A stretch of DNA of 64,000 nucleotides from Polynucleobacter victoriensis. GTDB taxonomy: Bacteria > Pseudomonadota > Gammaproteobacteria > Burkholderiales > Burkholderiaceae. Positions 49,325 to 59,445 of this stretch are shown here, piece by piece. Position numbers and translations under genes: made by a program. The first letter of the stretch is position 1. Every line of letters begins with the position of its first letter. A model generated the notes under the pieces. That model had not been told where the DNA came from. It saw only the letters and a list, made by a program, of their open reading frames with translations, and ran no database searches. Location: contig NZ_FYEX01000001.1 of NCBI RefSeq assembly GCF_900187875.1, positions 806,001-870,000 on the forward strand. The letters are read 5' to 3'.

Positions 49325-49968
49325 TACGCGCCATCCCCAACATAGGGGTTGTTCTTTCTTTCATCACCAAATGTAGACATCGGCCCGTGTCCAGGGACAA
49401 AGGCTATATTGTCACCCAGCGGGAACAATTTGCCTCTAATGGCGCCCACTAAATCTGCATGATTTCCGCGCGGAAAATCTGTGCGTCCGATGGAGCCTGC
49501 AAACAAGACATCTCCAACAATTGCCAAATGATCTTCAGGACTATAAAAAACCACATGTCCCGGGGTGTGACCTGGGCAATGTTTAACGGTTAACAAAACT
49601 TTTCCCACGCTAACAACATCTTCATCATCTAACCACTTGTTGGGCGCAAAGGCATCAGCCTTAGGAAATCCAAAACGCTGGCTTTGAAGTGGTAATTGAT
49701 CTAGCCAAAATGCCTCGTCTTTGTGTGGCCCTTCAATCTCAACGTTTAATTCCTTGGCTAAAGCCACAGCTCCAGCACAATGATCTATGTGGCCATGCGT
49801 TAAGAGAATTTTTTCTGGTGTGGCGCCTGACTTATTTAATGCATCTAATATTTTAGGAATGTCGCCACCAGGATCAACAATCGCAGCACGATTGGTTTCT
49901 TCACAAATCAATATTGAGCAGTTTTGCTCAAAAGGGGTTACCGGAACTATGAGTACTTTTAAAGTCAT
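49321..49968 (-). CDS. Metallo-beta-lactamase-fold hydrolase (glyoxalase II-like)
   Basis: Probable thiolester or related hydrolase with a dinuclear metal site. The 215-residue protein has the HGHIDH motif (58-63), a second metal histidine in HCPGHTPGH, GDVLFAGSIGRTDF and a PGHGP motif near the end. It resembles the short glyoxalase II-like enzymes (GloC type, YcbL) and not the longer GloB with its substrate-binding domain. GGAG precedes the ATG. It is downstream of amt after a 29-base gap and may be co-transcribed. Confidence 0.85.
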   Translation of the reverse strand: MTLKVLIVPVTPFEQNCSILICEETNRAAIVDPGGDIPKILDALNKSGATPEKILLTHGHIDHCAGAVALAKELNVEIEGPHKDEAFWLDQLPLQSQRFGFPKADAFAPNKWLDDEDVVSVGKVLLTVKHCPGHTPGHVVFYSPEDHLAIVGDVLFAGSIGRTDFPRGNHADLVGAIRGKLFPLGDNIAFVPGHGPMSTFGDERKNNPYVGDGAY

Positions 49969-49997
49969 AGCTCCGATTATCCAAATAAATTAAAAAA

Positions 49998-51200
49998 TTA
50001 CCAGTTAGATTCACGGTCAGGGGTGGCTGTAATTCTGTGAATAGCTAAGTCAGCACCATCAAACTCTTCTTCTTGACTCAGACGCAAACCCAAAACCGTC
50101 TTGAGTACACCATAAACAACAAGACCTGCTATTGCAGCAAAAGCAACGCCGGTAAGTGTGCCGATTAATTGGGCTGAAAAACTAACGCCACCCAAACCAC
50201 CTAATTCTTTTTGTCCAAATATGCCTGCAGCTATACCGCCTAGAGCACCGCATAACCCATGTAGGGGCCAAACACCCAACACATCGTCAATCTTCCAACG
50301 GTTTTGTACCAATGTAAACATTACAACGAACAAACCTCCTGCCGCACCGCCAACAATCAGTGCGCCCATTGGATGCATCAAATCTGAGCCCGCACAAACT
50401 GCCACCAAACCAGCCAAAGGCCCGTTATAGCTAAATCCTGGGTCATTTTTACCTAATAACCATGCAACCAAGGTTCCGCCAACCATCGCCATCAATGAGT
50501 TCATAGCTACTAAGCCACTTAGCTTATCAACTGTTTGCGCACTCATCACATTAAATCCAAACCAACCCACCGCTAACACCCAAGCGCCCAGGGCTAAAAA
50601 TGGGATATTTGATGGCGGATGAGCTGAAATTCGGCCATCCTTTGTATAGCGACCATGGCGAGCACCCAACAAAATTACAGCCGGCAAGGCAATCCAACCA
50701 CCCACAGCATGAACCACCACAGAACCAGCAAAGTCATGGAACTCCTCACCGGTTACTGCCTTGATCCAAGCCTGGTAACCAAATTGTTGATTCCAAACCA
50801 TGCCTTCAAAAATTGGGTATACAAAACCAACCAAAATAAATGTGGCGATCAATTGAGGATTAAATTTTGCACGCTCTGCAATACCCCCAGAAATAATTGC
50901 TGGGATTGCTGCTGCAAACGTCAATAAAAAGAAGAATTTAACTAACTCAAAACCATTTTTTTGAGCCAATACCTCTGCGCTAGCAAAGAAATTAACGCCG
51001 TATGCAATGCTGTAACCAATAAAAAAGTATGCGATCGTAGAAACTGCAAAATCGATCAATATTTTTACGAGAGCATTTACTTGGTTTTTTTTACGAACTG
51101 TTCCAAGTTCTAAAAATGCAAATCCTGCGTGCATAGCAAGCACCATAATGGCGCCAGTCATAATAAAAAGGGCATCTACACCAGTTTTAAAATTTTCCAT
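49998..51200 (-). CDS. amt: Ammonium transporter (Amt family)
   Basis: Channel that moves ammonium across the inner membrane. The 400-residue sequence shows about eleven hydrophobic helices and the twin pore histidines at His164 (VVVHAVGG) and His314 (WPLHGLCG). It starts inside the first helix region without the long signal-like leader seen in some AmtB proteins. No GlnK gene is beside it, unlike the usual glnK-amtB operon. GGAGAAGC lies before the ATG. The upstream gap holds an NtrC-like palindrome, and the divergent unit is the glycine cleavage operon, whose reaction releases ammonium. Confidence 0.94.
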   Translation of the reverse strand: MENFKTGVDALFIMTGAIMVLAMHAGFAFLELGTVRKKNQVNALVKILIDFAVSTIAYFFIGYSIAYGVNFFASAEVLAQKNGFELVKFFFLLTFAAAIPAIISGGIAERAKFNPQLIATFILVGFVYPIFEGMVWNQQFGYQAWIKAVTGEEFHDFAGSVVVHAVGGWIALPAVILLGARHGRYTKDGRISAHPPSNIPFLALGAWVLAVGWFGFNVMSAQTVDKLSGLVAMNSLMAMVGGTLVAWLLGKNDPGFSYNGPLAGLVAVCAGSDLMHPMGALIVGGAAGGLFVVMFTLVQNRWKIDDVLGVWPLHGLCGALGGIAAGIFGQKELGGLGGVSFSAQLIGTLTGVAFAAIAGLVVYGVLKTVLGLRLSQEEEFDGADLAIHRITATPDRESNW

Positions 51201-51273
51201 AAAGCTTCTCCATGTAAGGCTTTAACAAACGTATGGATTATGAATTGCCCCGGTTCATCAATTTGGCACTTTT

Positions 51274-51290
51274 TGCACCAATAATGTGCA
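51274..51290. promoter_or_regulatory. NtrC-like palindrome between amt and gcvT
   Basis: TGCAC-N7-GTGCA is the consensus shape for NtrC binding. Here the arms extend to TTTTTGCAC / GTGCAAAAA. It lies 84 bases from the amt start codon and 12 bases from the gcv promoter -35. Binding by NtrC is inferred, not shown. No convincing sigma-54 promoter was found for amt. Confidence 0.6.
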
Positions 51291-51301
51291 AAAAAGGATT
51301 T

Positions 51302-51330
51302 TTGGTGGATGAAGAGACCTTAGGTACAAT
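51302..51330 (+). promoter_or_regulatory. Promoter of the gcvTHP operon
   Basis: TTGGTG (51302-51307), a 17-base spacer and TACAAT (51325-51330). Transcription should begin near 51337, exactly at the first stem of the glycine riboswitch, leaving no spare leader. Confidence 0.7.
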
Positions 51331-51335
51331 ATTGC

Positions 51336-51520
51336 ATCGATGGGAGAGTTTGGTTTACCCAACGCCGAAGGCGCAATGCCCATGAACGCTCAGGCAAATG
51401 GACCGTCGATATTTACACTCTGGAGAGCGGCATTAAATTGCCCACCGAAGGGGCTAAAGGTACTCAAAAGGTTTGCGTACCTCAATCTCTCAGGTAACAG
51501 GACAGGGGGGCATCAATTCC
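51336..51520 (+). ncRNA. Tandem glycine riboswitch
   Basis: Two glycine aptamers in series. The first has GGGAGAGTTTG, ACGCCGAAGGCGC and CGCTCAGGCAAATGGACCG near 51342-51410. The second has CTGGAGAGCGG, CACCGAAGGGGC and TCTCTCAGGTAACAGGACAGG near 51420-51510. Both halves have the conserved cores. It precedes gcvT by about 15 bases, where glycine binding would switch on glycine degradation, probably by freeing the AAGGAG ribosome binding site; no classical terminator was seen between the second aptamer and gcvT. Confidence 0.93.
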
Positions 51521-51534
51521 TTTAAGGAGTTTGG

Positions 51535-52662
51535 ATGTCGGCTGTCCCTACAAATCTAAAACGCACAATTCTTTTTGAAACTCACAAAAATGCTGGCGCC
51601 AAGCTTGTTGACTTTGGTGGCTGGGAAATGCCGGTTAATTACGGCTCGCAAATCGAAGAGCATCTTGCTACACGAACAAATTGCGGTATCTTCGACGTAT
51701 CACACATGGCTGCGGTAGACGTAATTGGTAAAGATGCAAAGTCTTTCTTAGAGAAAGTAGTCGCCAATAACGTCAACAAACTAAAAAATAATGGTCAAGC
51801 TCTATACGGATGCCTATTGAACGAGCACGCTGGCGTCATTGATGACTTGATTGTTTATCGTCTAGATCCAAATTACAGACTAGTTATTAATGCAGCAACT
51901 GCTCACACAGATCTTGAATGGCTCACAAAGCAAGCAAGTGCTTTTGGCGACGTCAAATTAATACCTCGCCGGGCGGATTTAAATAATAGTCAGAATCCCC
52001 AAGGCATGATTGCCGTTCAGGGACCCAATGCATTGAATTTAATTAAACAAGCTATTCCAGAGCTAGCGAATTCAGCCAGCGAATTAAAAGTTTTTCATGC
52101 GGCATGCGTAGAAACTTCCTTGGGCGAAATCATGATTGCCAGAACTGGCTATACCGGTGAAGATGGCGCTGAATTGTTAATACCTCTAGCAAACACCGCT
52201 AAAGCATGGGATCTACTCGTCGATGCTGGCGCCCAGCCTGCGGGCCTAGGCGCAAGAGACACATTAAGACTCGAAGCTGGCATGAATCTGTATGGTCAAG
52301 ATATGAATGATCAAACCAGCCCATTAGACGTTGGCTTATCTTGGACCATTGATAGATCTACAGATAGAGATTTCATTGGCAGATCAGCTCTTGAAAAAAC
52401 GCCTCAACAATTTGTGTTTATGGGATTAATCCTACAAGACAAAGGTGTCTTGCGTGCCCATCAAATTGTTAAATCAACTAAGGGGCAAGGTGAAATTACC
52501 AGCGGTACATTTAGCCCATCCCTACAAAAATCTATTGCACTAGCAAAATTGCCAATTAATAGCGAAGTTGGCGATATTGTCCAAGTTGTTATTCGCGACA
52601 AAGAACTTAACGCTATTGTTGTAAAAGCCCCTTTCGTACGCCATGGCAAAGCCTTGGTTTAA
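51535..52662 (+). CDS. gcvT: Glycine cleavage system aminomethyltransferase (T protein)
   Basis: Releases ammonium from aminomethyl-lipoyl H protein and passes the methylene group to tetrahydrofolate. The 375-residue sequence has NYGSQIEEHLATRTNCGIFDVSHM (in part) near 35-60 and the folate-binding YTGEDGAELLIP near 204-215. An AAGGAGTTTGG site precedes the ATG. It is the first gene of gcvTHP, under glycine riboswitch control. Confidence 0.96.
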   Translation: MSAVPTNLKRTILFETHKNAGAKLVDFGGWEMPVNYGSQIEEHLATRTNCGIFDVSHMAAVDVIGKDAKSFLEKVVANNVNKLKNNGQALYGCLLNEHAGVIDDLIVYRLDPNYRLVINAATAHTDLEWLTKQASAFGDVKLIPRRADLNNSQNPQGMIAVQGPNALNLIKQAIPELANSASELKVFHAACVETSLGEIMIARTGYTGEDGAELLIPLANTAKAWDLLVDAGAQPAGLGARDTLRLEAGMNLYGQDMNDQTSPLDVGLSWTIDRSTDRDFIGRSALEKTPQQFVFMGLILQDKGVLRAHQIVKSTKGQGEITSGTFSPSLQKSIALAKLPINSEVGDIVQVVIRDKELNAIVVKAPFVRHGKALV

Positions 52663-52677
52663 TTTTTGGAGAAACCT

Positions 52678-53058
52678 ATGAATATCCCTCAAAACCTACA
52701 CTACACAGAATCACATGAATGGATTCGCAAAGAAGCCGATGGCACTATCACTGTTGGCATTACTGATCATGCTCAAGAAGCATTAGGTGACATTGTTTTC
52801 TTAGAGTTGCCAGAAGTGGGCAAAAGTTTTAACGCAGGCGATGCTTGTGCAGTTGTTGAGTCTGTAAAAGCTGCGAGTGATATCTATGCGCCGGTTGCAG
52901 GCGAAGTTATTGCAATTAACGATGCCGTTACAGCAACTCCAGAAGCAGTCAACTCTGATGCATATGATTCTTGGCTATTCAAAATCAAACCTGCTGACAT
53001 TAGCAAAGTTGATGGCTTGCTAACCGCAGAAGCTTATGGCAAAAATATTGGTGCATAA
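52678..53058 (+). CDS. gcvH: Glycine cleavage system H protein
   Basis: Lipoyl carrier that shuttles the aminomethyl group between P, T and L proteins. From the ATG at 52678, with GGAG upstream, the protein has 126 residues; an upstream TTG at 52666 is less likely. The lipoylated lysine is Lys64 in [13 protein letters not shown]. The gap from gcvT is 15 bases. L protein (dihydrolipoamide dehydrogenase) is not in the window. Confidence 0.96.
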   Translation: MNIPQNLHYTESHEWIRKEADGTITVGITDHAQEALGDIVFLELPEVGKSFNAGDACAVVESVKAASDIYAPVAGEVIAINDAVTATPEAVNSDAYDSWLFKIKPADISKVDGLLTAEAYGKNIGA

Positions 53059-53061
53059 ATA

Positions 53062-55950
53062 ATGAAAAGCTCTTTGACCACTCTAGAAAATCACGATGCT
53101 TTCTTAGGGCGCCACATTGGCCCATCATCTAATGATGAAGCATCTATGTTGAATTTTTTGGGATTTACCCAGCGTGAAGATTTAATCAATTCTGTTATTC
53201 CAAACAAAATTCGCAGCAAAGATAAGCTACCCCTTGGCGCTTACAGTGATGCAAAAAGCGAGACTGAAGCTCTAGAGTTATTGGCAAGTATTGCCAATCA
53301 AAATAAAGTTTTTAAATCTTTTATTGGTCAAGGCTATTACAACAACATCACGCCTGGTGTGATTCAAAGGAATATTCTTGAAAATCCTGCCTGGTACACA
53401 GCGTACACACCATATCAACCAGAAATTTCTCAAGGTCGTCTAGAAGCCATCGTTAACTTTCAGCAAATGTTGATTGATTTAACAGGCATGGATATTGCCA
53501 ATGCCTCTATGCTTGATGAGGGTACGGCAGCAGCCGAGGCAATGACATTAGCACTCAGAACCTGCAAATCAAAATCGACAACGTTTTTTGTTGCCAATGA
53601 TGTACTCCCTCAAACTTTGGCAGTAATCAAAACGCGCGCAAAACCTTTAAACATCAACATTCAAGTTGGCAATCTGAATGACGCCCTAACGGCTGATGCA
53701 TTTGCCGTGCTTATTCAATATCCAGGCGTTGATGGCTCTATTGAAGAAAAAGATACTTATTTAGCAATTGCTGAAGCTGTTCATGCCAAAGGTGGTTTGT
53801 TAATTGCAGCGGCTGACTTATTAGCACTAACTCTTTTAACTCCACCGGGTGAGTGGGGCGCAGATGTTGCAATTGGCAGCGCACAACGCTTTGGCGTTCC
53901 ATTAGGCTTTGGTGGACCATCTGCTGGCTATTTAGCAACAAAAGATGCCCTAAAAAGAAGTATGCCTGGGCGCTTGGTTGGTGTAACAGTTGACGCACAA
54001 GGTCAGCCCGCTTACCGTTTAGCGCTTCAAACTCGAGAGCAACACATACGCCGCGAAAAAGCCACTTCAAATATTTGTACCGCCCAAGTTTTACTTGCAG
54101 TAATGGCAAGTATGTATGCGGTCTACCATGGCCCTAGCGGTTTAAAGAAAATTGCGCTTAAGGTTCACCGTCAAACGAGCATTATTGCCTTGGCTCTTAA
54201 AAAGCTTGGGTTTGAAATTGTTAACCAACATTGGTTTGACACTCTCACTATTAAGACAAGTGATGCAGCAAAAATCCATAAAGCCGCTGAAGCATCAGAG
54301 TGCAATTTAAGATTCATTGATGATCAACATGTTGGTATCTCTATTGACGAGACCACTAGCCGCAATGAACTTCATTTATTGTGGTCTATTTTTGGCGGAA
54401 AGGGTGCATTAGACATTGATGCTCTTGATGCAACAGTTACAAATGCAGTTCCAAATTCGCTAATTCGAACCAGTGAATACTTAACACATCCAACTTTTAA
54501 TCGTTATCACTCAGAACACGAAATGCTTCGCTACCTCCGTAGTTTGGCTGATAAAGATTTAGCGCTAGACAGAACCATGATTCCATTGGGCTCTTGCACA
54601 ATGAAACTTAACGCTACTAGCGAAATGATGCCAGTCACATGGCCAAGCTTTTCTCAAATACATCCATTAGCACCGGAATCACAATGGGCTGGCTACGCAA
54701 AGCTAATTGAAGACACCGAGCGGATGATGTGTGCGGCTACCGGTTACGATGCAGTTTCTTTACAACCAAATGCCGGGTCTCAAGGTGAGTACGCAGGTCT
54801 ATTGGTAATACATGCCTACCATGAGTCTCGTGGCGAAGGTCACAGAAATATCTGTCTTATTCCATCTTCAGCGCACGGAACGAATCCTGCGTCGGCGCAA
54901 ATGGCTGGTATGCAAGTGGTAGTGGTCAACTGTGATGCTAATGGTAACGTTGACTTAGTTGACCTAAAGGCAAAAGCAGAAGAGCACTCAAATAATTTGG
55001 CAGCAATCATGATTACTTATCCAAGTACTCACGGCGTGTTTGAAGAAGGCGTTCAAGAATTGTGCGACATCATTCACCAACACGGCGGTCAAGTTTATAT
55101 CGATGGCGCCAACATGAACGCTTTGGTTGGCACAGCAGCACCAGGCCATTTTGGCGGTGACGTTAGCCATCTCAACCTACACAAAACTTTCTGCATACCT
55201 CATGGTGGTGGTGGCCCAGGTGTTGGACCAGTTGCCGTTCGCTCTCATCTAGCCAAATTTTTGCCATGCTCATTTACAGCAGGCACTGCCTCAAAGTGGA
55301 ATGATTTAGATTGGATGCGTATTAGTGCATCTCCATTCGGTTCAGCTTCTATTTTGCCTATCTCATGGATGTACGTAGCCATGATGGGTTCTGCCGGCCT
55401 TGCTAAAGCTACAGAAACAGCGATTCTTTCTGCTAACTACGTTGCCAAAAAACTAGAGAGCTACTTCCCTGTTTTATACAAAGGCAATGCTGGCTTGGTT
55501 GCACATGAATGTATTCTGGATCTGCGACCACAACAAAAAGAGTCTGGCATCAGTAATGAGGACGTTGCTAAACGATTAATGGATTTTGGTTTCCATGCGC
55601 CAACTATGAGCTTTCCAGTGCCTGGCACATTAATGATTGAGCCAACAGAAAGTGAATCTAAATTTGAATTAGACCGCTTTATTGAAGCAATGACTACTAT
55701 CGCAGAAGAAATCAAAAAAGTTGTTAACGGTGCTTATGATAAGGATGACAACCCTTTGAAGAATGCTCCGCACACAGCTGAGGTGGTTTTGGCTAATAAT
55801 TGGGATCATTCATACAGCCGAGAAGAAGCCGCTTATCCGGTTGGTCGCTTGAGAAAAAATAAATACTGGCCACCAGTTGGTAGAGCAGACAATGTCTACG
55901 GTGACAGAAATCTTTTCTGCACGTGCGTTCCAATTGCAGAATACGCGTAA
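53062..55950 (+). CDS. gcvP: Glycine dehydrogenase (decarboxylating), P protein
   Basis: PLP enzyme that decarboxylates glycine and loads H protein. The 962-residue single-chain form joins the alpha and beta halves found separately in some bacteria. The PLP lysine is Lys708 in [16 protein letters not shown]. It starts three bases after gcvH with a weak ribosome binding site, so translation is probably coupled. The message appears to end in a terminator inside priA. Confidence 0.96.
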   Translation: MKSSLTTLENHDAFLGRHIGPSSNDEASMLNFLGFTQREDLINSVIPNKIRSKDKLPLGAYSDAKSETEALELLASIANQNKVFKSFIGQGYYNNITPGVIQRNILENPAWYTAYTPYQPEISQGRLEAIVNFQQMLIDLTGMDIANASMLDEGTAAAEAMTLALRTCKSKSTTFFVANDVLPQTLAVIKTRAKPLNINIQVGNLNDALTADAFAVLIQYPGVDGSIEEKDTYLAIAEAVHAKGGLLIAAADLLALTLLTPPGEWGADVAIGSAQRFGVPLGFGGPSAGYLATKDALKRSMPGRLVGVTVDAQGQPAYRLALQTREQHIRREKATSNICTAQVLLAVMASMYAVYHGPSGLKKIALKVHRQTSIIALALKKLGFEIVNQHWFDTLTIKTSDAAKIHKAAEASECNLRFIDDQHVGISIDETTSRNELHLLWSIFGGKGALDIDALDATVTNAVPNSLIRTSEYLTHPTFNRYHSEHEMLRYLRSLADKDLALDRTMIPLGSCTMKLNATSEMMPVTWPSFSQIHPLAPESQWAGYAKLIEDTERMMCAATGYDAVSLQPNAGSQGEYAGLLVIHAYHESRGEGHRNICLIPSSAHGTNPASAQMAGMQVVVVNCDANGNVDLVDLKAKAEEHSNNLAAIMITYPSTHGVFEEGVQELCDIIHQHGGQVYIDGANMNALVGTAAPGHFGGDVSHLNLHKTFCIPHGGGGPGVGPVAVRSHLAKFLPCSFTAGTASKWNDLDWMRISASPFGSASILPISWMYVAMMGSAGLAKATETAILSANYVAKKLESYFPVLYKGNAGLVAHECILDLRPQQKESGISNEDVAKRLMDFGFHAPTMSFPVPGTLMIEPTESESKFELDRFIEAMTTIAEEIKKVVNGAYDKDDNPLKNAPHTAEVVLANNWDHSYSREEAAYPVGRLRKNKYWPPVGRADNVYGDRNLFCTCVPIAEYA

Positions 55951-55962
55951 TCTAAAGATTTA

Positions 55963-58050
55963 TTAGATCAATATGGGGTCGCGCTCGATATACCAGCCGA
56001 CCCCTTTTCTTTTTGTGTTTTGCTCTGTTAGGTAATGTTGCATCACTTGAATTGCCAGTTGTAGAGACTGACGATTACCACTTTCAATTAAGACCTGAGC
56101 ACGTTCTTTTCCAGCAACTCGCACCATTGCTCTGGGTATAACATCACTTAGTGAAACGTTTTGTGGCCAATTTTGATCAGCTTTTGAAAAGTTAACAGCC
56201 TCTCTTAACATGTCAATCGCTGCCATTATTGTTTTATGCTCTGCATGAACGAGGGCTTGATATGAGAATGGTGGCAGCCCAACTAACTCTCTTTCATTTT
56301 TAAGCTCTTCTAAAAAACCATCTACATCATTTGTCTTTAAGTATGTATATGGAGCAGCATTTGGATATCGTGTTTGAATAATCACTTTTGACTGACCAGT
56401 TTTTTCACTACGTCCCGCACGACCTGCCACCTGCATTAGCTGGGCAAATAAACGCTCACCAGCTCTAAAGTCTTGTGAAAACAAACTGGCATCAGCATCG
56501 ATTACACCAACCAAAGATACTGCCTTGTAGTCATGCCCCTTAGTAATCATTTGTGTTCCAACAATGATGTCAGCATCACCATCATGTATCGCACCAAAAA
56601 GATTATCTGCGCTTCCTTTTTTGCGAGTTGTGTCAGCATCTATACGCAATATCTTTGCCCGTGGAAAAGTCTTAACTAAAAATTCCTCAACTTTTTGCGT
56701 TCCCTTACCAATAGGTTGCAAATCAGCATTGCCGCAGTCTGGGCATGCTTTTGGTATTTGCTTTATTAGTCCACAGTGATGGCAGCACAGATTTTTTTTA
56801 TGTTCAGCAATCTTATGCAGGACCATATGTGCAGAACATTTTTGACAATCTGAAATCCAACCACATGCTTCGCAAGATATAACCGGTGAATAACCACGCC
56901 GGTTAATATAAATAAGGCTTTGCAAACCAAGATCAATATTTTTTTGCAATGCCTCTAATAGATAGGCGCTAAAACCATGATCGCTTTGTTGGCTAATCTT
57001 TCTATCTTGCTTTATATCGACCAACTCAATAATAGGTGGCTCAGAATCTTTTGCGGCTCGGTTCGATAAAGTTAGCTTTTGGTATCTTGATTCTTCTGCA
57101 TGAAACCAAGTCTCTAAACTAGGCGTTGCGGATACCAAGAGCACTGGTATCGATAATTTTTTAGCTCGCCAAATTGCAAGATCTCTAGCGGAGTATCTAA
57201 CACCCTCTTGTTGCTTATAAGATAGATCGTGCTCTTCATCTACAACAATGGCCTTCAGATTGGGCATTGATGCCATGATGGCCATGCGAGTTCCGAGAAT
57301 AATTTGTGCATCTCCAGCGTGCGCACAGGCCCAATGATCGGCTCTACTCCTGTCAGTTAATCCGCTGTGCAGCACCACCACCTTTTTATTCGGAAAAGCG
57401 CCTTGTATGGTTGACTCCATTTGAGGAGTTAAATTGATTTCCGGAACCATGATTAACACCTGTGAATCGGGTGTTTCCAATACTTTTTCCAACCAGCGTA
57501 AATACGTTAACGTTTTACCGCTGCCCGTTACTCCTTGCAATAAATTGCATGAATATTCTTGACTAACGGTTTTAGCTATTAAGTTACTAACAATTTCTTG
57601 CTGCTGTGTATTTAACGCAATTTCTTTAGTTGACGTTTCTTTTATATCTAATTCTTTTTTCTTTTTTCTTTTTTCTTTACTGAGGAGATCCCACTTATTT
57701 TTTTGACGCCACAACTTTGGTATGGCGGGCAATAGAACTTCGCCAATCGTGCGCTGATAATAACTAGCCGCAAACTCTGACATTCCCAATAAGTCTTCTG
57801 ACAAAGGACTTATTGGGGCTAAGCCTTGAACATCTTTTAATTTATCTAAATCATAATCAGAGCGCTCTTTAATGCTCATGACAACGCCAACACAATCTTT
57901 TCTTCCGAAGTTGACTGCAATAATTTGACCTCTTTGTGGTTTTATATCTAGACATAAGTTATTCCACCTGTAATCAAATAGTTTATTGATCGGGTTATCT
58001 AAAGCCACCTCAACAATTATTTGTTTTTCGGAATTTTGCAAAAAGCTCAT
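55963..58050 (-). CDS. priA: Primosomal protein N' (replication restart helicase PriA)
   Basis: DEAH-type 3'-5' helicase that reloads the replisome at stalled forks. The 695-residue protein has an N-terminal DNA-binding domain, Walker A GVTGSGKT (173-180), Walker B DEEH (271-274) and an eight-cysteine zinc region beginning SCEACGWISDCQKC (about 391-440). A lysine-rich patch (KEKRKKKKELD, about 125-135) lies in the linker. The ATG has little visible ribosome binding site. Upstream is the AT-rich gap with DnaA boxes. Confidence 0.96.
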   Translation of the reverse strand: MSFLQNSEKQIIVEVALDNPINKLFDYRWNNLCLDIKPQRGQIIAVNFGRKDCVGVVMSIKERSDYDLDKLKDVQGLAPISPLSEDLLGMSEFAASYYQRTIGEVLLPAIPKLWRQKNKWDLLSKEKRKKKKELDIKETSTKEIALNTQQQEIVSNLIAKTVSQEYSCNLLQGVTGSGKTLTYLRWLEKVLETPDSQVLIMVPEINLTPQMESTIQGAFPNKKVVVLHSGLTDRSRADHWACAHAGDAQIILGTRMAIMASMPNLKAIVVDEEHDLSYKQQEGVRYSARDLAIWRAKKLSIPVLLVSATPSLETWFHAEESRYQKLTLSNRAAKDSEPPIIELVDIKQDRKISQQSDHGFSAYLLEALQKNIDLGLQSLIYINRRGYSPVISCEACGWISDCQKCSAHMVLHKIAEHKKNLCCHHCGLIKQIPKACPDCGNADLQPIGKGTQKVEEFLVKTFPRAKILRIDADTTRKKGSADNLFGAIHDGDADIIVGTQMITKGHDYKAVSLVGVIDADASLFSQDFRAGERLFAQLMQVAGRAGRSEKTGQSKVIIQTRYPNAAPYTYLKTNDVDGFLEELKNERELVGLPPFSYQALVHAEHKTIMAAIDMLREAVNFSKADQNWPQNVSLSDVIPRAMVRVAGKERAQVLIESGNRQSLQLAIQVMQHYLTEQNTKRKGVGWYIERDPILI
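55975..56013 (+). terminator. gcv operon terminator embedded in the priA coding end
   Basis: GGGGTCG (55975-55981) pairs with CGACCCC (55998-56004), followed by TTTTCTTTTT. It begins 24 bases past the gcvP stop and lies in the final codons of priA on the opposite strand. Confidence 0.75.
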
Positions 58051-58332
58051 GTTTTACTTTAAGTCTACGATGAAGAGCATTGGGGCTAATGACTTTTTTA
58101 AAAGCTTAATTTATCTGTGGAAAACCTTGTGGATAAGTGGTTAATTATCACAGTTTTTTATCGGCTAAAACTTTTTTATTAGCTAATTGATTTCTAAAAA
58201 GTAAATTTTTACTCATATAAATCAATACTTTATAAAATCACAAAAGGGTTTGAAGCCATTTTTATGATTTATTAATTGCTTCGCTGCACAAAACTTAACC
58301 TGTGCATAAGTTACTACTCACATGCTGAAATT
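58051..58332. promoter_or_regulatory. AT-rich intergenic region with three DnaA boxes
   Basis: This 282-base gap between hemE and priA is strongly AT-rich. Three 9-mers fit the DnaA box consensus TTWTNCACA in one orientation: TTATGCACA (58301-58309), TTATCCACA (58128-58136, perfect) and TTTTCCACA (58116-58124). The last two are 12 bases apart, beside T/A-rich tracts that could unwind. It should also hold the priA promoter. Use as an origin is not proven. Confidence 0.6.
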
Positions 58333-59445
58333 TTATTGATTTCTAAGTGTTTTTGAGTGGCTCACAACAGTTTCAGTTAGAGCGGTAACATGGTCTGGGT
58401 TGGTAAATTGTGAGATACCATGTCCCAAATTAAACACATGTCCATCCAATGAATGTAATCCAGAACCCAAAGATGGGGACTCTGCTAACTCATCTAAAAT
58501 TCTTTTTGCCTCTTGACTGATTTGCTCAGGACTTGAAAACAACGCCAAAGGATCAAAGTTTCCTTGAAGCGCCAACGGCTTATTCACTGCTAGTAAGCGC
58601 TTACGTGATTTGGCAACAGAGGCCGTCCAATCCAAGCCAATAACATCTGCGCCTGAAGAAGCTATGTCTTCTAACCAAATTCCACCGCCTTTAGTAAAAA
58701 CTAATATAGGAATTCTTTGGCCATCTTTTTCACGGGGCAATAAATCAATGACAGCTTTCATGCTAGCTAACGAGGTTTTTTGATACCAACCATCTGGTAA
58801 CAAGCCACCCCAAGTATCAAATATCATCAACGCTTGTGCGCCCGCATCGACTTGAGCTGTCAAATACGCTGCTACTGATTGAATATTTGCATCTAGAATT
58901 TTCTTCATCAAGTCCGGACGCTGATAAAGCATGCCCTTCGTATGCTTAAAATCATCCGAGCCAGAGCCCTCAACCATATAACAAGCCAAAGTCCATGGGC
59001 TACCTGAGAATCCGATCAACGGAACTCTTTGCTGACCATCTTGTATCAATGCTTTTCTAATTTCTGAAACAGCATCAAAAACATATTTCAACTCATTAAG
59101 ATCAGCAACTCTCAAGTTATTGACTGCCTGCTCATCTCGCAAGGGTTTGCTAAAACGAGGCCCTTCACCGGCCTCAAAAGTTAAACCCAAACCCATTGCA
59201 TCGGGTATTGTCAAAATATCTGAGAATAGAATGGCAGCATCCAATGGATATCTATCCAAAGGCTGTAATGTAACTTCTGTTGCTAATTGAGGATTTTTTG
59301 CAAGCGCGAGAAAACTTCCAGCTACAGCACGCGTTGCGTTGTATTCAGGCAAATAACGACCTGCCTGGCGCATCAACCAAATAGGAGTTCTATCTGTTGA
59401 CTGCTTTAAGCATGCGCGCAGGAATCGATCGTTAATTAAAGCCAA
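58333..59445 (-). CDS. hemE: Uroporphyrinogen decarboxylase
   Basis: Decarboxylates uroporphyrinogen III to coproporphyrinogen III in heme synthesis. The 370-residue protein has [15 protein letters not shown] (21-35) and the [14 protein letters not shown] region near the end, both part of the active site. The start is TTG (59443-59445), immediately after the atpC stop as TAATTG, so it is probably translated by coupling to atpC. No better start lies upstream. It is the terminal gene of the ATP synthase transcript. Confidence 0.94.
   Translation of the reverse strand: MALINDRFLRACLKQSTDRTPIWLMRQAGRYLPEYNATRAVAGSFLALAKNPQLATEVTLQPLDRYPLDAAILFSDILTIPDAMGLGLTFEAGEGPRFSKPLRDEQAVNNLRVADLNELKYVFDAVSEIRKALIQDGQQRVPLIGFSGSPWTLACYMVEGSGSDDFKHTKGMLYQRPDLMKKILDANIQSVAAYLTAQVDAGAQALMIFDTWGGLLPDGWYQKTSLASMKAVIDLLPREKDGQRIPILVFTKGGGIWLEDIASSGADVIGLDWTASVAKSRKRLLAVNKPLALQGNFDPLALFSSPEQISQEAKRILDELAESPSLGSGLHSLDGHVFNLGHGISQFTNPDHVTALTETVVSHSKTLRNQ

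Noticed and set aside
51261..51290. Sigma-54 promoter for amt or gcv
   Set aside because: Candidate GG and GC pairs either have the wrong spacing or overlap the NtrC-like palindrome, and match the consensus poorly.
51340..51525. 61-codon frame upstream of gcvT
   Set aside because: It lies wholly inside the glycine riboswitch; the RNA structure explains the sequence.
58051..58332. Firm call of a chromosomal replication origin
   Set aside because: Only three boxes are seen, with no switch in gene direction and a highly expressed operon that would run head-on; kept as a hypothesis only.
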